Shown here: in pieces, positions 9,201-17,842 of the stretch | Position numbering within the stretch: position 1 is the stretch's first letter | How the letters are laid out: each line of letters begins with the position of its first letter | NCBI RefSeq assembly: GCF_900104785.1 | Contig: NZ_LT629733.1 | Span: 1,892,501-1,956,500 of the forward strand | Origin: Formosa sp. Hel1_31_208 | Lineage (GTDB): Bacteria; Bacteroidota; Bacteroidia; Flavobacteriales; Flavobacteriaceae | Reading direction: 5' to 3' | Length of the DNA stretch: 64,000 bases | Notes under the pieces: generated by a model | Database searches by the model: none | The model's input: the letters and a program-made list of their open reading frames with translations, nothing else | Told to the model about the DNA's origin: nothing | Position numbers and translations under genes: made by a program

Positions 9201-9476
9201 GTCCGAAATTCGGTATTGCTAATAGATTTTATAAACCTTAGAACCGCTGAAGGTATTCCATTGAAACAAGCAGCTATTGAAGCTGGTGCCGTAAGAACTA
9301 CACCAATTTTATTAACCGCTGGAACCGTTGTGATTGGTGCCTTTGTCATATTGTTTGATCCAATTTTCCAAGGCTTAGCCATTTCATTAATGGGCGGAAC
9401 AATAGTGTCTACAGTATTAACTTTATTGGTAGTACCATTGGTATACTATATGATAGAGAAAAAGAATTATAAATAA
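6282..9476 (+). CDS. RND-family efflux pump inner-membrane subunit
   Basis: A 1064-residue AcrB-type transporter. The N-terminal helix, a large periplasmic porter region, helices 2-6, a second porter region and helices 8-12 are all present, so length and order are normal. The paired aspartates of the proton relay are seen in GIVVDDSII (about residues 411-419). Conserved GYPGASPTEVE near residue 62 also fits. It works with the adaptor and TolC-type proteins encoded just upstream and is driven by the proton gradient. The sequence is closest in style to the general HAE/uncharacterised group rather than the copper/silver pumps, whose Met triad I do not see. Substrate is unknown. Confidence 0.93.
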   Translation: MKEGIAGKIAKIFIQSKLTVLLMIVFMVVGVYSSFLIPREEEPQIDVPIADIFVGYPGASPTEVESRVIKPLEQLISNIKGVEYVYSTAMKEQGMVIVQFYVGEDIERSFVKLYNEINKNMDVMPQGVTFPLVKTRAIDDVPMLGLTLWSETYDDYQLSQIAQELEAEIKKINDVAITHKIGGRNRQLRVVLDKEKLASSGLDFLSVAEMIKVNNSQLNSGRFDKNDTEFIINTGKFLESVTDVENLVVGVQQHQPIYLKQVATIIDGPEVPQNYVSLGFGQGSEKASNYTSEYPAVTISVAKRKGADAMKIAEVILDKVDHLRLTLIPDDVHVEITRNYGETASHKVSELLLHLIGSIIAVTFVVMLAMGWRGGLVVFLSVPITFALTLLSYYMLDYTLNRITLFALVFVTGIVVDDSIIIAENMHRHFKMKRLPFKQAALYAINEVGNPTILATFTVIASVLPMAFVSGLMGPYMAPMPIGASIAMILSLFVALTITPYLGYIFLREKDKKGKETTVEKPLEETLIYRIYNKYERPLMESKSKRWLFLGGTFLLLIGTMVLFFTKSVAVKMLPFDNKNEFQVVIDMPEGTTLERTGVVGQEIAQYLSTRPEVVNYQNYIGTSAPITFNGLVRHYDLRGGSNMADIQVNLIDKGERSAQSHDIAKLLRPDIQKIASKYNANVKLVEVPPGPPVLSTIVAEVYGPDYEKQISIANSVQDILKNTEDVVDVDWMVEADQIEYQFEINKEKAMLYGVAPQQIAHTMHMALSNGAITNLYDEDAVNQVGLVLSLDEKEKSTITDISQLKIKSKQGIMMPIADLVTIKEATNAKSIYRKNQKRVVYVLADMAGELESPAYAILGMEERLKSIPLPEGYNINEMYLGQPDYEDNYTVKWDGEWQITLEVFRDLGIAFLGAIILIYILIVGWFQNFKAPIVMMVAIPLSLIGIILGHWIMGAFFTATSFIGMIALAGIMVRNSVLLIDFINLRTAEGIPLKQAAIEAGAVRTTPILLTAGTVVIGAFVILFDPIFQGLAISLMGGTIVSTVLTLLVVPLVYYMIEKKNYK

Positions 9477-9568
9477 CCTGTCGGAACACGCACTTTTGAG
9501 AACCATAAGCATCTTAGAAATAAAATTGGTTATCAATTGCGCCCGAACTGATAATAACATATAAATTA

Positions 9569-9874
9569 ATGAAATTAGTAATTGTAACAACAGTTGAAGA
9601 ATTTCAGAAAGACGTTTTGAAACTTTTCAAAAATGCTAATATAGAAAACTTTAGCAGTTCAGATATTGATGGATATAAAAACAGCTCTTCAATATTAAAA
9701 GCGTCTAATTGGTTTTCTGGCGAGAAATATGGTAATGAGTCACATTTGTTTTTCTCATTTACTGAAGATGAATACATCAATGTATTGTTCAGTCTTATAA
9801 AAGAATTTAATGCTAATATGGAAACACTCAATCCAATTAAAGCGGTTGTGGTTCCAATTGAAAAATGGATATAA
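9569..9874 (+). CDS. Small PII-like (ferredoxin-fold) protein
   Basis: A 101-residue protein without signal peptide or membrane helix. The pattern strand (MKLVIVTTVE), helix (EFQKDVLKLFKNAN), strand pair, helix (YINVLFSLIKEFN) and final strand (IKAVVVPIEKW) is that of PII-like proteins. Comparable small PII-like families, for instance DUF3240, sit beside RND pumps. It overlaps the next gene by 10 nt, so the two are translationally coupled. A sensing or regulatory role for the pump is an inference from fold and position; I do not recognise the exact family. Confidence 0.65.
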   Translation: MKLVIVTTVEEFQKDVLKLFKNANIENFSSSDIDGYKNSSSILKASNWFSGEKYGNESHLFFSFTEDEYINVLFSLIKEFNANMETLNPIKAVVVPIEKWI

Positions 9875-10077
9875 ATAAAAAAATTGAAAAAATGTTAAAT
9901 ACATATTTTAGAGTAATAGTAGGGGCAATGGTGCTTTTAAGCGTAGTGTTAACGGTTTATGTTAGTCCGTTATGGATGTGGTTTACCGTATTTATTGGTA
10001 TCAATTTGATCCAGTCTGCTTTTACCAAGTGGTGTTTACTGGAAACTATCCTTCTAAAACTAGGGGTGAAAAAATAA
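9865..10077 (+). CDS. DUF2892 membrane protein (second copy)
   Basis: A 70-residue protein with two hydrophobic helices (about residues 15-30 and 33-48) and the family ending QSAFTKWCLLETILLKLGV, in which the Cys corresponds to the conserved position of DUF2892/YgaP membrane domains. Its start overlaps the end of the PII-like gene. It is the second such gene in 8 kb, which ties the efflux operon to the redox operon upstream and suggests a shared sulfur or thiol theme. Confidence 0.82.
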   Translation: MDINKKIEKMLNTYFRVIVGAMVLLSVVLTVYVSPLWMWFTVFIGINLIQSAFTKWCLLETILLKLGVKK

Positions 10078-10169
10078 ATGCTTTCTTTTAGCAAAAAATT
10101 ATTGGCTTAGCTGTGTAACATTTTAAAGTGAATTGCGTCCAACAGATGTTCAATCAAAACACAACAACC

Positions 10170-10505
10170 ATGAGACAAGATAATCAACTTATAGTGCTCA
10201 CCCATTTGAGTCAGTTACTGACTTTTATTACTGGATTTGGCGGACTTATAGTCCCTCTCGTCATTTGGGCAACTCAAAAAGAGAATGTATACAAAATGGA
10301 CGAGCAAGGTAAGAATATTGTCAATTTTCAACTTAGCATGCTAATCTATAGTTTGATCTGTATCCCACTTGTATTTATTCTCGTTGGTATTGCTGGATTA
10401 ATTGCATTATGCATTATATCGTTCATTTTCCCTATTATTAATGCGATTAGAGCAAGTCATGGGGAAGCACCAAAATATCCTTTATCTCTTAATTTTATTA
10501 GTTAG
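10170..10505 (+). CDS. DUF4870 membrane protein
   Basis: A 111-residue protein with the DUF4870 pattern: LTHLSQLLTFITGFGG, then VPLVIWATQK and NFQLSMLIYSLI, giving about three membrane helices. Upstream in-frame alternatives exist at ATG 10146 and GTG 10128; 10170 is preferred because the leader before it is A-rich and family members start close to the LTHLSQL block. Function is unknown. A strong symmetrical terminator follows at 10530. Confidence 0.78.
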   Translation: MRQDNQLIVLTHLSQLLTFITGFGGLIVPLVIWATQKENVYKMDEQGKNIVNFQLSMLIYSLICIPLVFILVGIAGLIALCIISFIFPIINAIRASHGEAPKYPLSLNFIS

Positions 10506-10529
10506 TTATTTTTAAATAGAGGTAAATTA

Positions 10530-10559
10530 AAACGCTCACTTTATAAGTGAGCGTTTTTT
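10530..10559. terminator. Bidirectional terminator
   Basis: Perfect 11-bp stem AACGCTCACTT / AAGTGAGCGTT with a TAT loop and T/A runs on both flanks. It can end the DUF4870 transcript and the converging dnaN transcript. Confidence 0.85.
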
Positions 10560-10584
10560 ATAATTTAAAAAAATTGAAGTGTTA

Positions 10585-11703
10585 TTAGTTATTGAGCATC
10601 ACAGGCATCACTAACATAGTCACGTGTTCGCCTTCATCCAATCCGTCAGTTGGCGTTAAGATTCCTGCTCTATTAGGTAAACTCATTTCAAGTTGTACTT
10701 CATCTGAATTTAAGTTATTAAGCATTTCAGTTAAGAATCGTGAATTAAAACCAATTTGCATGTCGTCACCTTGATAATCACATGTCAAACGTTCTTCTGC
10801 TTTGTTGGAGTAGTCGATATCTTCTGCGGAAATATTCAATTCAGCACCAGCAATTTTTAAGCGAATTTGATGTGTCGTTTTATTAGAGAAAATACTCACA
10901 CGACGCACTGAATTAGAGAACTGCGTTCTATCTATAGTTAATTTGTTCGGATTTTCTTTCGGAATAACGGCCTCATAATTTGGATATTTCCCATCAATCA
11001 AACGACAAACCAATATAGAATTTTCAAAGGTAAACTTTGCGTTAGAATCATTATACTCAATGGTTACGGCATCATCTAAAGTAGCTAGAATCCCCTTTAA
11101 AAGATTAAGAGGTTTCTTTGGCATTATAAATTCAGCAACCTGATTTGCTTGTACATCATTTCGAGTATACTTTACTAATTTATGAGCATCTGTGGCTACA
11201 AAAGTGAGCCCTTCTGTAGAAAACTGAAAAAACACTCCACTCATAACAGGGCGTAAATCGTCATTTCCAGCTGCAAAAATAGTTTTGCTTATCGCCGTTG
11301 CTAATATGTCTCCAGCTATGGTTGTTGTGCTCGGATTGTCTAACTCTACCGCTTTTGGAAATTCGTTACCGTCGGCGTACGCTAAAGCATATTTACCATG
11401 ATTAGAGCTAATCTCTACGGTATGGTTATCCTCTACAACAAATGTTAGTGGTTGCTCAGGAAACGTCTTTAATGTATCTAATAATAAACGTGCAGGTAAA
11501 GCAATACTGCCATCATTGTCACTTTCAACATCTAAAGTAGATGACATTGTTGTTTCAAGATCACTCGCTGAAACGGTTAATTTTGAATCTTTTAATTCAA
11601 ATAGGAAATTATCTAAAATAGGTAAGGTATTGGAGTTATTGATAACACCACCTAAAACTTGTAATTGTTTAAGTAAATATGTACTGGATACTATAAATTT
11701 CAT
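10585..11703 (-). CDS. dnaN: DNA polymerase III sliding clamp, beta subunit
   Basis: A 372-residue clamp, the usual length, with three repeated clamp domains. Recognisable stretches are the MKFIVSSTYLLKQL start, FLFELKDSKLTVSASDLET in domain 1 and PNYEAVIPKENP in domain 2, ending in VMLVMPVMLNN-like residues. The frame is open to 11733, but ATG 11703 is the conserved start. It encircles DNA and tethers the replicase. No dnaA gene or origin features are nearby, so this is not the origin region. A -7-like TATATTTG (11738-11731 on this strand) lies 28 nt before the start without a clear -33 partner. Confidence 0.97.
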   Translation of the reverse strand: MKFIVSSTYLLKQLQVLGGVINNSNTLPILDNFLFELKDSKLTVSASDLETTMSSTLDVESDNDGSIALPARLLLDTLKTFPEQPLTFVVEDNHTVEISSNHGKYALAYADGNEFPKAVELDNPSTTTIAGDILATAISKTIFAAGNDDLRPVMSGVFFQFSTEGLTFVATDAHKLVKYTRNDVQANQVAEFIMPKKPLNLLKGILATLDDAVTIEYNDSNAKFTFENSILVCRLIDGKYPNYEAVIPKENPNKLTIDRTQFSNSVRRVSIFSNKTTHQIRLKIAGAELNISAEDIDYSNKAEERLTCDYQGDDMQIGFNSRFLTEMLNNLNSDEVQLEMSLPNRAGILTPTDGLDEGEHVTMLVMPVMLNN

Positions 11704-11906
11704 AAGTGATTTATGTATAAAATTGAACAACAAATATATTTGAATAAACTGATAATCCTTGCTCTTATTTATACAATTTTATTAACAGTGATACATAGTA
11801 AATTATAAAAGAATCATTTTACGATTCTAATCATTACAATTTTGAAGTTTTAAAGGGGTAAAGATTAATTTAAAAATCATTAATTTCACAAAAAAAAAGA
11901 AATCTT

Positions 11907-14843
11907 ATGAAAAAAAGTACGTTTAAAGTACATTTTGTACTTCCCTTATGTCTTTTGGTAACTGGTTGTTTGTTTGGGCAAACTCCTAGTCAGAAGGCAG
12001 AAATTACCCGATTTTACAATCAGGAGCTGTTAGCAGAAATGGCCCAAGACTATACAAGAACGTTTAAGGAAGATTTTGAAGCTGCCAAAGCTTATGCTGC
12101 AGCCAATAATATTCCAGTTGTTATAGAAAGGGAAAACGGTGGTATCGCCGTTTTACATAAAGTCTTAGAAGATGGGTCTTTGCTCTATACATCTACAACA
12201 AATGAAGGTGCAGGAGTAACTGTGAGGGCTAATAGGTTATATTCTGGCCCAACTGGAACCTTAGACCTTTCAGTAGAAGGGGAAGGTATAGTTATCGGTG
12301 TTTGGGATGGTGGTTTTGTTTTACCATCTCATGAATTACTTGAGAATAGAGTTGAACAAATTGATAATGCAACTGGGCTTAGTAGTCATGCTACTCATGT
12401 ATCTGGTACCATAATAGGCTCAGGCATACCTCAAAATGGAAGCGCCAAAGGAATGGCCCCTAAAGCGACTCTATTGGCTAGTGACTTTGGGAATGACTTA
12501 GGAGAGATGACTCCACAGGCAGCATCCGGACTTTTATTATCTAACCATTCATATGGAATTCCAGCGGGTAATGTGTCTACTGCGTTTTTAGGAAGTTACA
12601 GTAATGGTGCAGCCGCTCTAGATAACTTATTATATAATACACCTTATTATACGGCAGTTTATTCTGCAGGTAATGATAGAAATTCTGGAGTCAATGTAGC
12701 CGATAATGGGTATGACCTTTTAACAGGTGATAAAACGTCAAAAAATAATATTGTTGTTGCCGCTGTAAATACCGTGGCTAATTATACAGGTCCAAATAGT
12801 GTGGTAATGTCAGGTTTTAGTAGTTGGGGGCCAACAGATGACGGTAGAATTAAGCCAGATATATCAGCCAAAGGTGTTAATACATTTTCTTCCGTTGCCT
12901 CTGGAAATAATTCGTATGCTAATTTTAGCGGTACATCCATGTCAGCTCCAAGTGTGACTGGTGCTTTAGCATTATTACAGGAGCTACATAGTGATATTCA
13001 TGGTACGTATATGAAATCAGCTACTTTAAAGGCTTTAGCTATTCATACCGCTTTAGAAGCAGGTTCTTCTCCTGGTCCAGACTATCGTTTTGGTTGGGGT
13101 TTATTAGATACTGAAGCGGCTGCCAAAGCATTGTTAAAGGAAGGATTTGAATCCTTAGTTGATGAAAATTCATTAATTGACGCAAATACTTTTACTCAAA
13201 CCGTAACCTCAAATGGAGTTGATCCATTAATTGTAACTATAGTATGGACAGACCCTCCAGGAGTCATTCAGCCTAACGTAGAGGATGATGTTACACCAAG
13301 ACTCGTGAATGATTTGGACATCGTGCTAGAAGATGGCAGTGGAAATTTATTTTATCCTTGGAGACATTCACCAATGGATTTTCCAGGAGGACTAGGAAAT
13401 CCAGCTTTTAAAGGTGTTAACGATGTTGATAATGTAGAAAAAGTAGAAATAGATGCACCGTCAGGCACCTATACAATAAGAGTAACACACAAAGGAAGTC
13501 TAGTAAATGGTTTGCAGGATTTTTCGCTAATTGCTACCGGAATTTCAGAATCTGATTTCACCTTCACACCTGATAACATATACAAACAATTCTGTTCTAA
13601 TCAAGTAGCAGATTTTGAGTTTAATTACGAATCTAGCGCTAATTTCAATGGCCCAACTAGTTTATCGGTTTCAGGATTACCTACGGGAGCAGTCGCTACC
13701 TTTACGCCATCGGTAATAACGGCAGATGAAGATTTTGTGCTTGAAATAACTGGATTGGATGCCATAAGTGCGGGTACTTATCCGTTTACTGTAACTGCTT
13801 CTAGCGCCACATTAACAAAAAACACAGCAATGGATTTGGAGGTTGTAAGTGCCATTCCTTTGAGCTCAACCGTATTAAACTTCCCAAATAACGGTGCTGT
13901 AGATGTGTTTATATATCCTACACTAACATGGACAGGAGATTCAGGAGCCTCTGAGTATAGTGTTGAAGTTTCAGAAACCCCTGATTTTTCATCAATTGTG
14001 TTTGAATTAACAACCACAACGAATAGCGTTTCGGTTCCTGGTTTGGTGAGTAATTCTCAGTATTATTGGAGAGTAAAAGCGTCGTCATTTTGTGTAGAAG
14101 GAGATTTTACTAATGCATCGTTTACAACAGAAATTACAAGTTGCGAAAACTTAGTTTCTGCAGTCGATACGCCGATATCTATCGGATTTACCCCAACAGA
14201 AATTGAATCAACAATTAATATACCAGCAAATGAAGATGTTCTTATAGGAGATATAAATATTACCATGGATTTGACCCATTCTTGGTTGGCAGATTTAACG
14301 ATTAGCTTGACAAGCCCTTCAGGCACCGAAGTCATTTTAATGGATGGTACATGCGGCGATACTAATAATGCAGATGTCATTTTTGATGATAGTGGTGTAA
14401 CTTTTAGCTGCTCTGATCAAACTCCGTCAGTCAATGGAGTCATGAGAGCTCAAAATTTATTATCACCTTTTATTTCTGAGAATTCGGCTGGAGACTGGAC
14501 TTTAAAAATCATTGATAGCTTTAATCAAGATGGAGGCTCATTAAACGAATTTACTTTAGAATTTTGTGCAACTGCTGGAGCACTTAGCCTAGCGGAAAAT
14601 CAGTTAGAAGATTTTGAGCTTTTTCCTAATCCTGCGAAAGAATATTTTGAATTTAGATTGCAAAATCAAAACAGCAAATTAAACCTTAATGTTTATGATG
14701 TGAATGGAAGGGTACTAATCTCACAAAGATTTAGTAATCAGGACAGAAACATAGTAAATACCAGTATGCTATCTCGAGGAATTTATTTTGTCGAAATCAC
14801 TAATGGTGACCAAAAAGGTCTTAAGAAATTAATAATTAAATAG
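11907..14843 (+). CDS. Secreted S8 subtilase with T9SS sorting domain
   Basis: A 978-residue secreted protease. A signal peptide spans about residues 1-25. The S8 domain (about 115-400) has an intact triad: Asp134 in GVWDGG, His161 in SSHATH, Ser344 in SGTSMSAP, and the oxyanion Asn256 in YSAGN. It is followed by a jelly-roll region, Ig/fibronectin-like segments (about 680-750), a proprotein-convertase P-like domain (about 765-895) and a C-terminal type A T9SS sorting domain with FPNPAKEYF and a Lys-rich end. It should be exported by Sec and the type IX system and anchored or released at the surface for protein degradation. The downstream hairpin ends its transcript. Confidence 0.93.
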   Translation: MKKSTFKVHFVLPLCLLVTGCLFGQTPSQKAEITRFYNQELLAEMAQDYTRTFKEDFEAAKAYAAANNIPVVIERENGGIAVLHKVLEDGSLLYTSTTNEGAGVTVRANRLYSGPTGTLDLSVEGEGIVIGVWDGGFVLPSHELLENRVEQIDNATGLSSHATHVSGTIIGSGIPQNGSAKGMAPKATLLASDFGNDLGEMTPQAASGLLLSNHSYGIPAGNVSTAFLGSYSNGAAALDNLLYNTPYYTAVYSAGNDRNSGVNVADNGYDLLTGDKTSKNNIVVAAVNTVANYTGPNSVVMSGFSSWGPTDDGRIKPDISAKGVNTFSSVASGNNSYANFSGTSMSAPSVTGALALLQELHSDIHGTYMKSATLKALAIHTALEAGSSPGPDYRFGWGLLDTEAAAKALLKEGFESLVDENSLIDANTFTQTVTSNGVDPLIVTIVWTDPPGVIQPNVEDDVTPRLVNDLDIVLEDGSGNLFYPWRHSPMDFPGGLGNPAFKGVNDVDNVEKVEIDAPSGTYTIRVTHKGSLVNGLQDFSLIATGISESDFTFTPDNIYKQFCSNQVADFEFNYESSANFNGPTSLSVSGLPTGAVATFTPSVITADEDFVLEITGLDAISAGTYPFTVTASSATLTKNTAMDLEVVSAIPLSSTVLNFPNNGAVDVFIYPTLTWTGDSGASEYSVEVSETPDFSSIVFELTTTTNSVSVPGLVSNSQYYWRVKASSFCVEGDFTNASFTTEITSCENLVSAVDTPISIGFTPTEIESTINIPANEDVLIGDINITMDLTHSWLADLTISLTSPSGTEVILMDGTCGDTNNADVIFDDSGVTFSCSDQTPSVNGVMRAQNLLSPFISENSAGDWTLKIIDSFNQDGGSLNEFTLEFCATAGALSLAENQLEDFELFPNPAKEYFEFRLQNQNSKLNLNVYDVNGRVLISQRFSNQDRNIVNTSMLSRGIYFVEITNGDQKGLKKLIIK

Positions 14844-14868
14844 ACGAATAACGATCTTAGTTGAATTA

Positions 14869-14902
14869 AAAAAAGACCACAAATCAATGTGGTCTTTTTT
14901 TT
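14869..14902. terminator. Bidirectional terminator
   Basis: Stem GACCACA (14875-14881) / TGTGGTC (14888-14894) inside an A run and a T run. It lies between the converging subtilase and gldG genes and reaches the gldG stop codon. Confidence 0.85.
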
Positions 14903-16574
14903 ATGTGTATTTTCTTCTGCGTAAATAACTAAAGATATATGCAAAAACACCAAGAATTAATAGTGGTAATGCGATGTTAATGAATTGCCATTTAGATTTT
15001 TGGGCTTTAATCTTTTCAGTATCTAAAAAGGCCAACTTCACTTCTTTGGTGCGAATGTTTATAAGTCCGTCATCATTAAGTAGATAGTTGACTGCGTTCT
15101 CAAGAAATTCTTTATTTCCAAATTTCCGTTTAGTTAAAAATTCAAAGCCGAGTTCCTGCGGTTCATTTTTGATGACCTCATTTTTAATCACATCTCCATC
15201 TGCGATGACAATCATCTTTGTAGGAGGACTTTGTGTTTTATCTTCGGAAATTGATAAGGGCTTAACGCGTTTATCATATACCGAAGTAAATGAGCCTTCT
15301 AATAATACGGATAGGGTTTGATTTGGCTGTGTATATGTTTCAGGATTAGGCTCTTGTGTCACCACATCTAAACTAATTTCTCGAGGGGTGCCTTCCAGTT
15401 TAGTGAGGGTTGAACTACGTAATAGAATGGTTTTATCAATGCCATTTTTTAAGGTGTCTATTTGACTTGCGAAATCAAATTTTACTGGGTTTAAATTAGT
15501 CGTTATTGGATGGTTTGGATTACTTGCAGCTAATGGTGAATATGGCCATTGTATGGGTTGAAATTGAGAGTTACTACCTTCACCAATTGCTAATGTAATA
15601 GGAGCAGAGTAGAGATCATTTACAATTACGGGATTAATTCTAACTCCATATTTGAAGAAAAAATCATTCATATTGAGATCTTTAATCACAGCGATGGCTT
15701 TTCCTGAGGGGTTCATCAAACTATCTCTATCCATGATGATGCTCTCAGTTAACCACAAACTTTTACCACCATGCATTGTATATTGATCAAGCACATATTT
15801 TTCTACTTCGGAAAAGGCCTCACTGGGTTTAGCAGAAATTATTAAATCAAAGGATTTTAGGTCTTTTAGAGTGCTTTTCGGACTCGTACTTACACTATCT
15901 AATGTGAAGGGCGCCAAGTAATAGTGCTCTCCAAGTTTTCTGAGTAGATCAGCAATGTATATGTCTTGTAATTGGCCATTTCCTCTTAAAATAGCTATTT
16001 TCTTTTGCTTTGAAGTCACGAGTTTTTTGAAGGCTTCAGCAAAAGCGAATTCTAAATTTTGAATCGAACTATTCACCAATTCTTGATCTGTTGCACCAAT
16101 TTTATTTTTTATAAGCGGAATAATGACGGTTTGTTCGTTATAACTTGCCAAAGCCCATGGAATAATAACTTCTTGTGAAGTTTTACCACTTTCTTTAATA
16201 CTGATTTGAAATGGCCGCAATCCACGTTGGGATAGTTGCTGAAGATTTTGACTTCGAGTATCATCATCTTCTAGGGGATTCATAAAACCAAACTTAACGT
16301 TGTTGTTATAGACTGAGAATTCTTCTAATAATTGCTGAGTCTCATTACGAAGACGTCTAAATTCTGAAGGAAATTCACCTTCTAAAAAGACATCAATAAT
16401 CAATGGAGAATCTACAGTCTCTAGGGTTTGTAAAGCGGCTTCAGACAAGGTGTAACGCTTGTCTTTTGTCAAATCAAAACGTTTATAAAAACTGTTAGAT
16501 ATGAGATTGGCAATCACTATGGCAGCCAGCGTCAGTACAATTGTAATAAAATGTTTTTTACTCTTTAGCATCAA
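14901..16574 (-). CDS. gldG: Gliding-associated ABC substrate-binding-like protein GldG
   Basis: A 557-residue protein with an N-terminal membrane helix (about residues 8-28), a large periplasmic part with the ABC_transp_aux/GldG pattern (KDKRYTLSEA, then LEEFSVYNNNVKF), and a C-terminal helix before RRRKYT. GldG joins GldF and GldA as an ABC transporter needed for gliding in Flavobacterium johnsoniae. Its start overlaps the preceding small gene by 17 nt, so translation is coupled. gldA is not adjacent; a gliding ATPase would have to lie elsewhere. Confidence 0.92.
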   Translation of the reverse strand: MMLKSKKHFITIVLTLAAIVIANLISNSFYKRFDLTKDKRYTLSEAALQTLETVDSPLIIDVFLEGEFPSEFRRLRNETQQLLEEFSVYNNNVKFGFMNPLEDDDTRSQNLQQLSQRGLRPFQISIKESGKTSQEVIIPWALASYNEQTVIIPLIKNKIGATDQELVNSSIQNLEFAFAEAFKKLVTSKQKKIAILRGNGQLQDIYIADLLRKLGEHYYLAPFTLDSVSTSPKSTLKDLKSFDLIISAKPSEAFSEVEKYVLDQYTMHGGKSLWLTESIIMDRDSLMNPSGKAIAVIKDLNMNDFFFKYGVRINPVIVNDLYSAPITLAIGEGSNSQFQPIQWPYSPLAASNPNHPITTNLNPVKFDFASQIDTLKNGIDKTILLRSSTLTKLEGTPREISLDVVTQEPNPETYTQPNQTLSVLLEGSFTSVYDKRVKPLSISEDKTQSPPTKMIVIADGDVIKNEVIKNEPQELGFEFLTKRKFGNKEFLENAVNYLLNDDGLINIRTKEVKLAFLDTEKIKAQKSKWQFINIALPLLILGVFAYIFSYLRRRKYT

Positions 16575-17052
16575 ACTTAATTTCTTCTTTATAAAGTGTT
16601 ACCGTAATTGTCGTATCATTTTGAAATACAATTTCTACACATTCTTTGTCAGTGTTAAAAGCGCCAGGTTCTATACCTAATCCGTAATTCCATCTATTCG
16701 CGTCGTGTGCTTTTTTAGAGTCGTCCCAAGATAACCATTCTGGTTTTCCTAAAAGGCTTTCCACTTCAGTTTTGGACTGGCCTATTAATATTTCCGAAGC
16801 TATCATATCATCAGATAATTCATAGCGTAAAGCAGGTTTGTCAATCCAAAGATCTGATGAAAAATATTTTTGATGGTGGTAATTACTAAAAATATTAATC
16901 ATTGGATACACGATATAAAAATAGAGAACTGGCGTGAGTATAATACTCACTAAGAAGGTTAGCCATTTGCGCTTGTCTATGGTTCGTACAAATACATAAA
17001 CCAGTAAGAATACAATGCACATGATGATGACTAAAGCAACTGTAATAATCAT
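16558..17052 (-). CDS. BamE/SmpA-like membrane protein between gldF and gldG
   Basis: A 164-residue protein with two membrane helices (about residues 3-22 and 29-52) and a soluble C-terminal part. The motif ILIGQSKTEVESLLGKPEW is the family mark of SmpA/OmlA (BamE-like) folds, followed by a WNYGLG strand and a CVEIVF strand. It overlaps gldF by 4 nt and gldG by 17 nt, so it is translated as part of the gliding operon. In the gld loci I know, gldF and gldG are adjacent, so this gene is an addition. It may modulate the GldFG complex, but it may equally be a passenger. Confidence 0.75.
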   Translation of the reverse strand: MIITVALVIIMCIVFLLVYVFVRTIDKRKWLTFLVSIILTPVLYFYIVYPMINIFSNYHHQKYFSSDLWIDKPALRYELSDDMIASEILIGQSKTEVESLLGKPEWLSWDDSKKAHDANRWNYGLGIEPGAFNTDKECVEIVFQNDTTITVTLYKEEIKFDAKE

Positions 17053-17777
17053 TGATTAGCGCGTTTAAGATTTAACTTAGTTAAAACAATAAAGAAGGCC
17101 GTGATACTCAAAAAATAAATAATATCTCTGGTATCTATAACACCACGACTCATACTTTTAAAATGGGATTCCATGCCTAAATTTTCGATATAAAATGTAT
17201 CACCAAAAAGATTGTAATTAGACAAACCTTCAAATCCGAAATAGAAAAAGAAACTTATAAAAACGGCACTAATAAAAGCGACAATTTGATTATCAGATAG
17301 ACTTGAGGCGAACACGCCTATTGCTGTGTATGCTGCGACTAGAAATAGGAGTCCAAAATAGGAGCCCATCACACTACCGACGTCTAAATTACCTTCAGGA
17401 TTGCCTAATTTTGAAATGGTATACACATAAAGTAAGGTTGGAATAAGAGCTATGATGATTAATACCAAGGCCCCAAAATACTTTCCTAGTACAATGCTTA
17501 AGTGGCTGATGGGTTTTGTGAGTAACAGTTCTAAAGTTCCTTGTTTTTTTTCATCGGAAAAACTGCGCATAGTTACTGCAGGTACTAAGAAAATAAGAAT
17601 CCATGGTGCTAATAAAAAGAAAGTCGATAAATCGGCAAAACCATTATCAAGCACATTAAAATCACCCTTAAACAACCAAAGAAAGAGTCCGTTTAGTAAT
17701 AAAAAAATAGCAATCACCAAATATCCAATAGGTGAGGCGAAGAAGGTGTTGATTTCTTTTTTAAGGATTGCTAGCAT
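17049..17777 (-). CDS. gldF: Gliding-associated ABC permease GldF
   Basis: A 242-residue ABC-2-type permease with six hydrophobic helices. The start MLAILKKEINTFFASPIGYL and the first-loop motif MRSFSDEKKQGTLELLLT are hallmarks of GldF and of the related NosY-type permeases. It forms the membrane channel of the GldAFG transporter. The next gene begins inside its stop codon (ATGA overlap). It is the first gld gene on this strand; the monooxygenase-fold gene lies 65 nt upstream and may share the transcript. Confidence 0.93.
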   Translation of the reverse strand: MLAILKKEINTFFASPIGYLVIAIFLLLNGLFLWLFKGDFNVLDNGFADLSTFFLLAPWILIFLVPAVTMRSFSDEKKQGTLELLLTKPISHLSIVLGKYFGALVLIIIALIPTLLYVYTISKLGNPEGNLDVGSVMGSYFGLLFLVAAYTAIGVFASSLSDNQIVAFISAVFISFFFYFGFEGLSNYNLFGDTFYIENLGMESHFKSMSRGVIDTRDIIYFLSITAFFIVLTKLNLKRANQ

Positions 17778-17842
17778 TTTATTTAGTTAAGCGTTTAAAA
17801 TTAAGATTAAAAAATTAGAACACATATTTCACTCTTTACTAT

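Noticed and set aside
10585..11703. Replication origin near dnaN
   Set aside because: No dnaA, recF or DnaA-box cluster is present; dnaN lies alone in many Bacteroidota.
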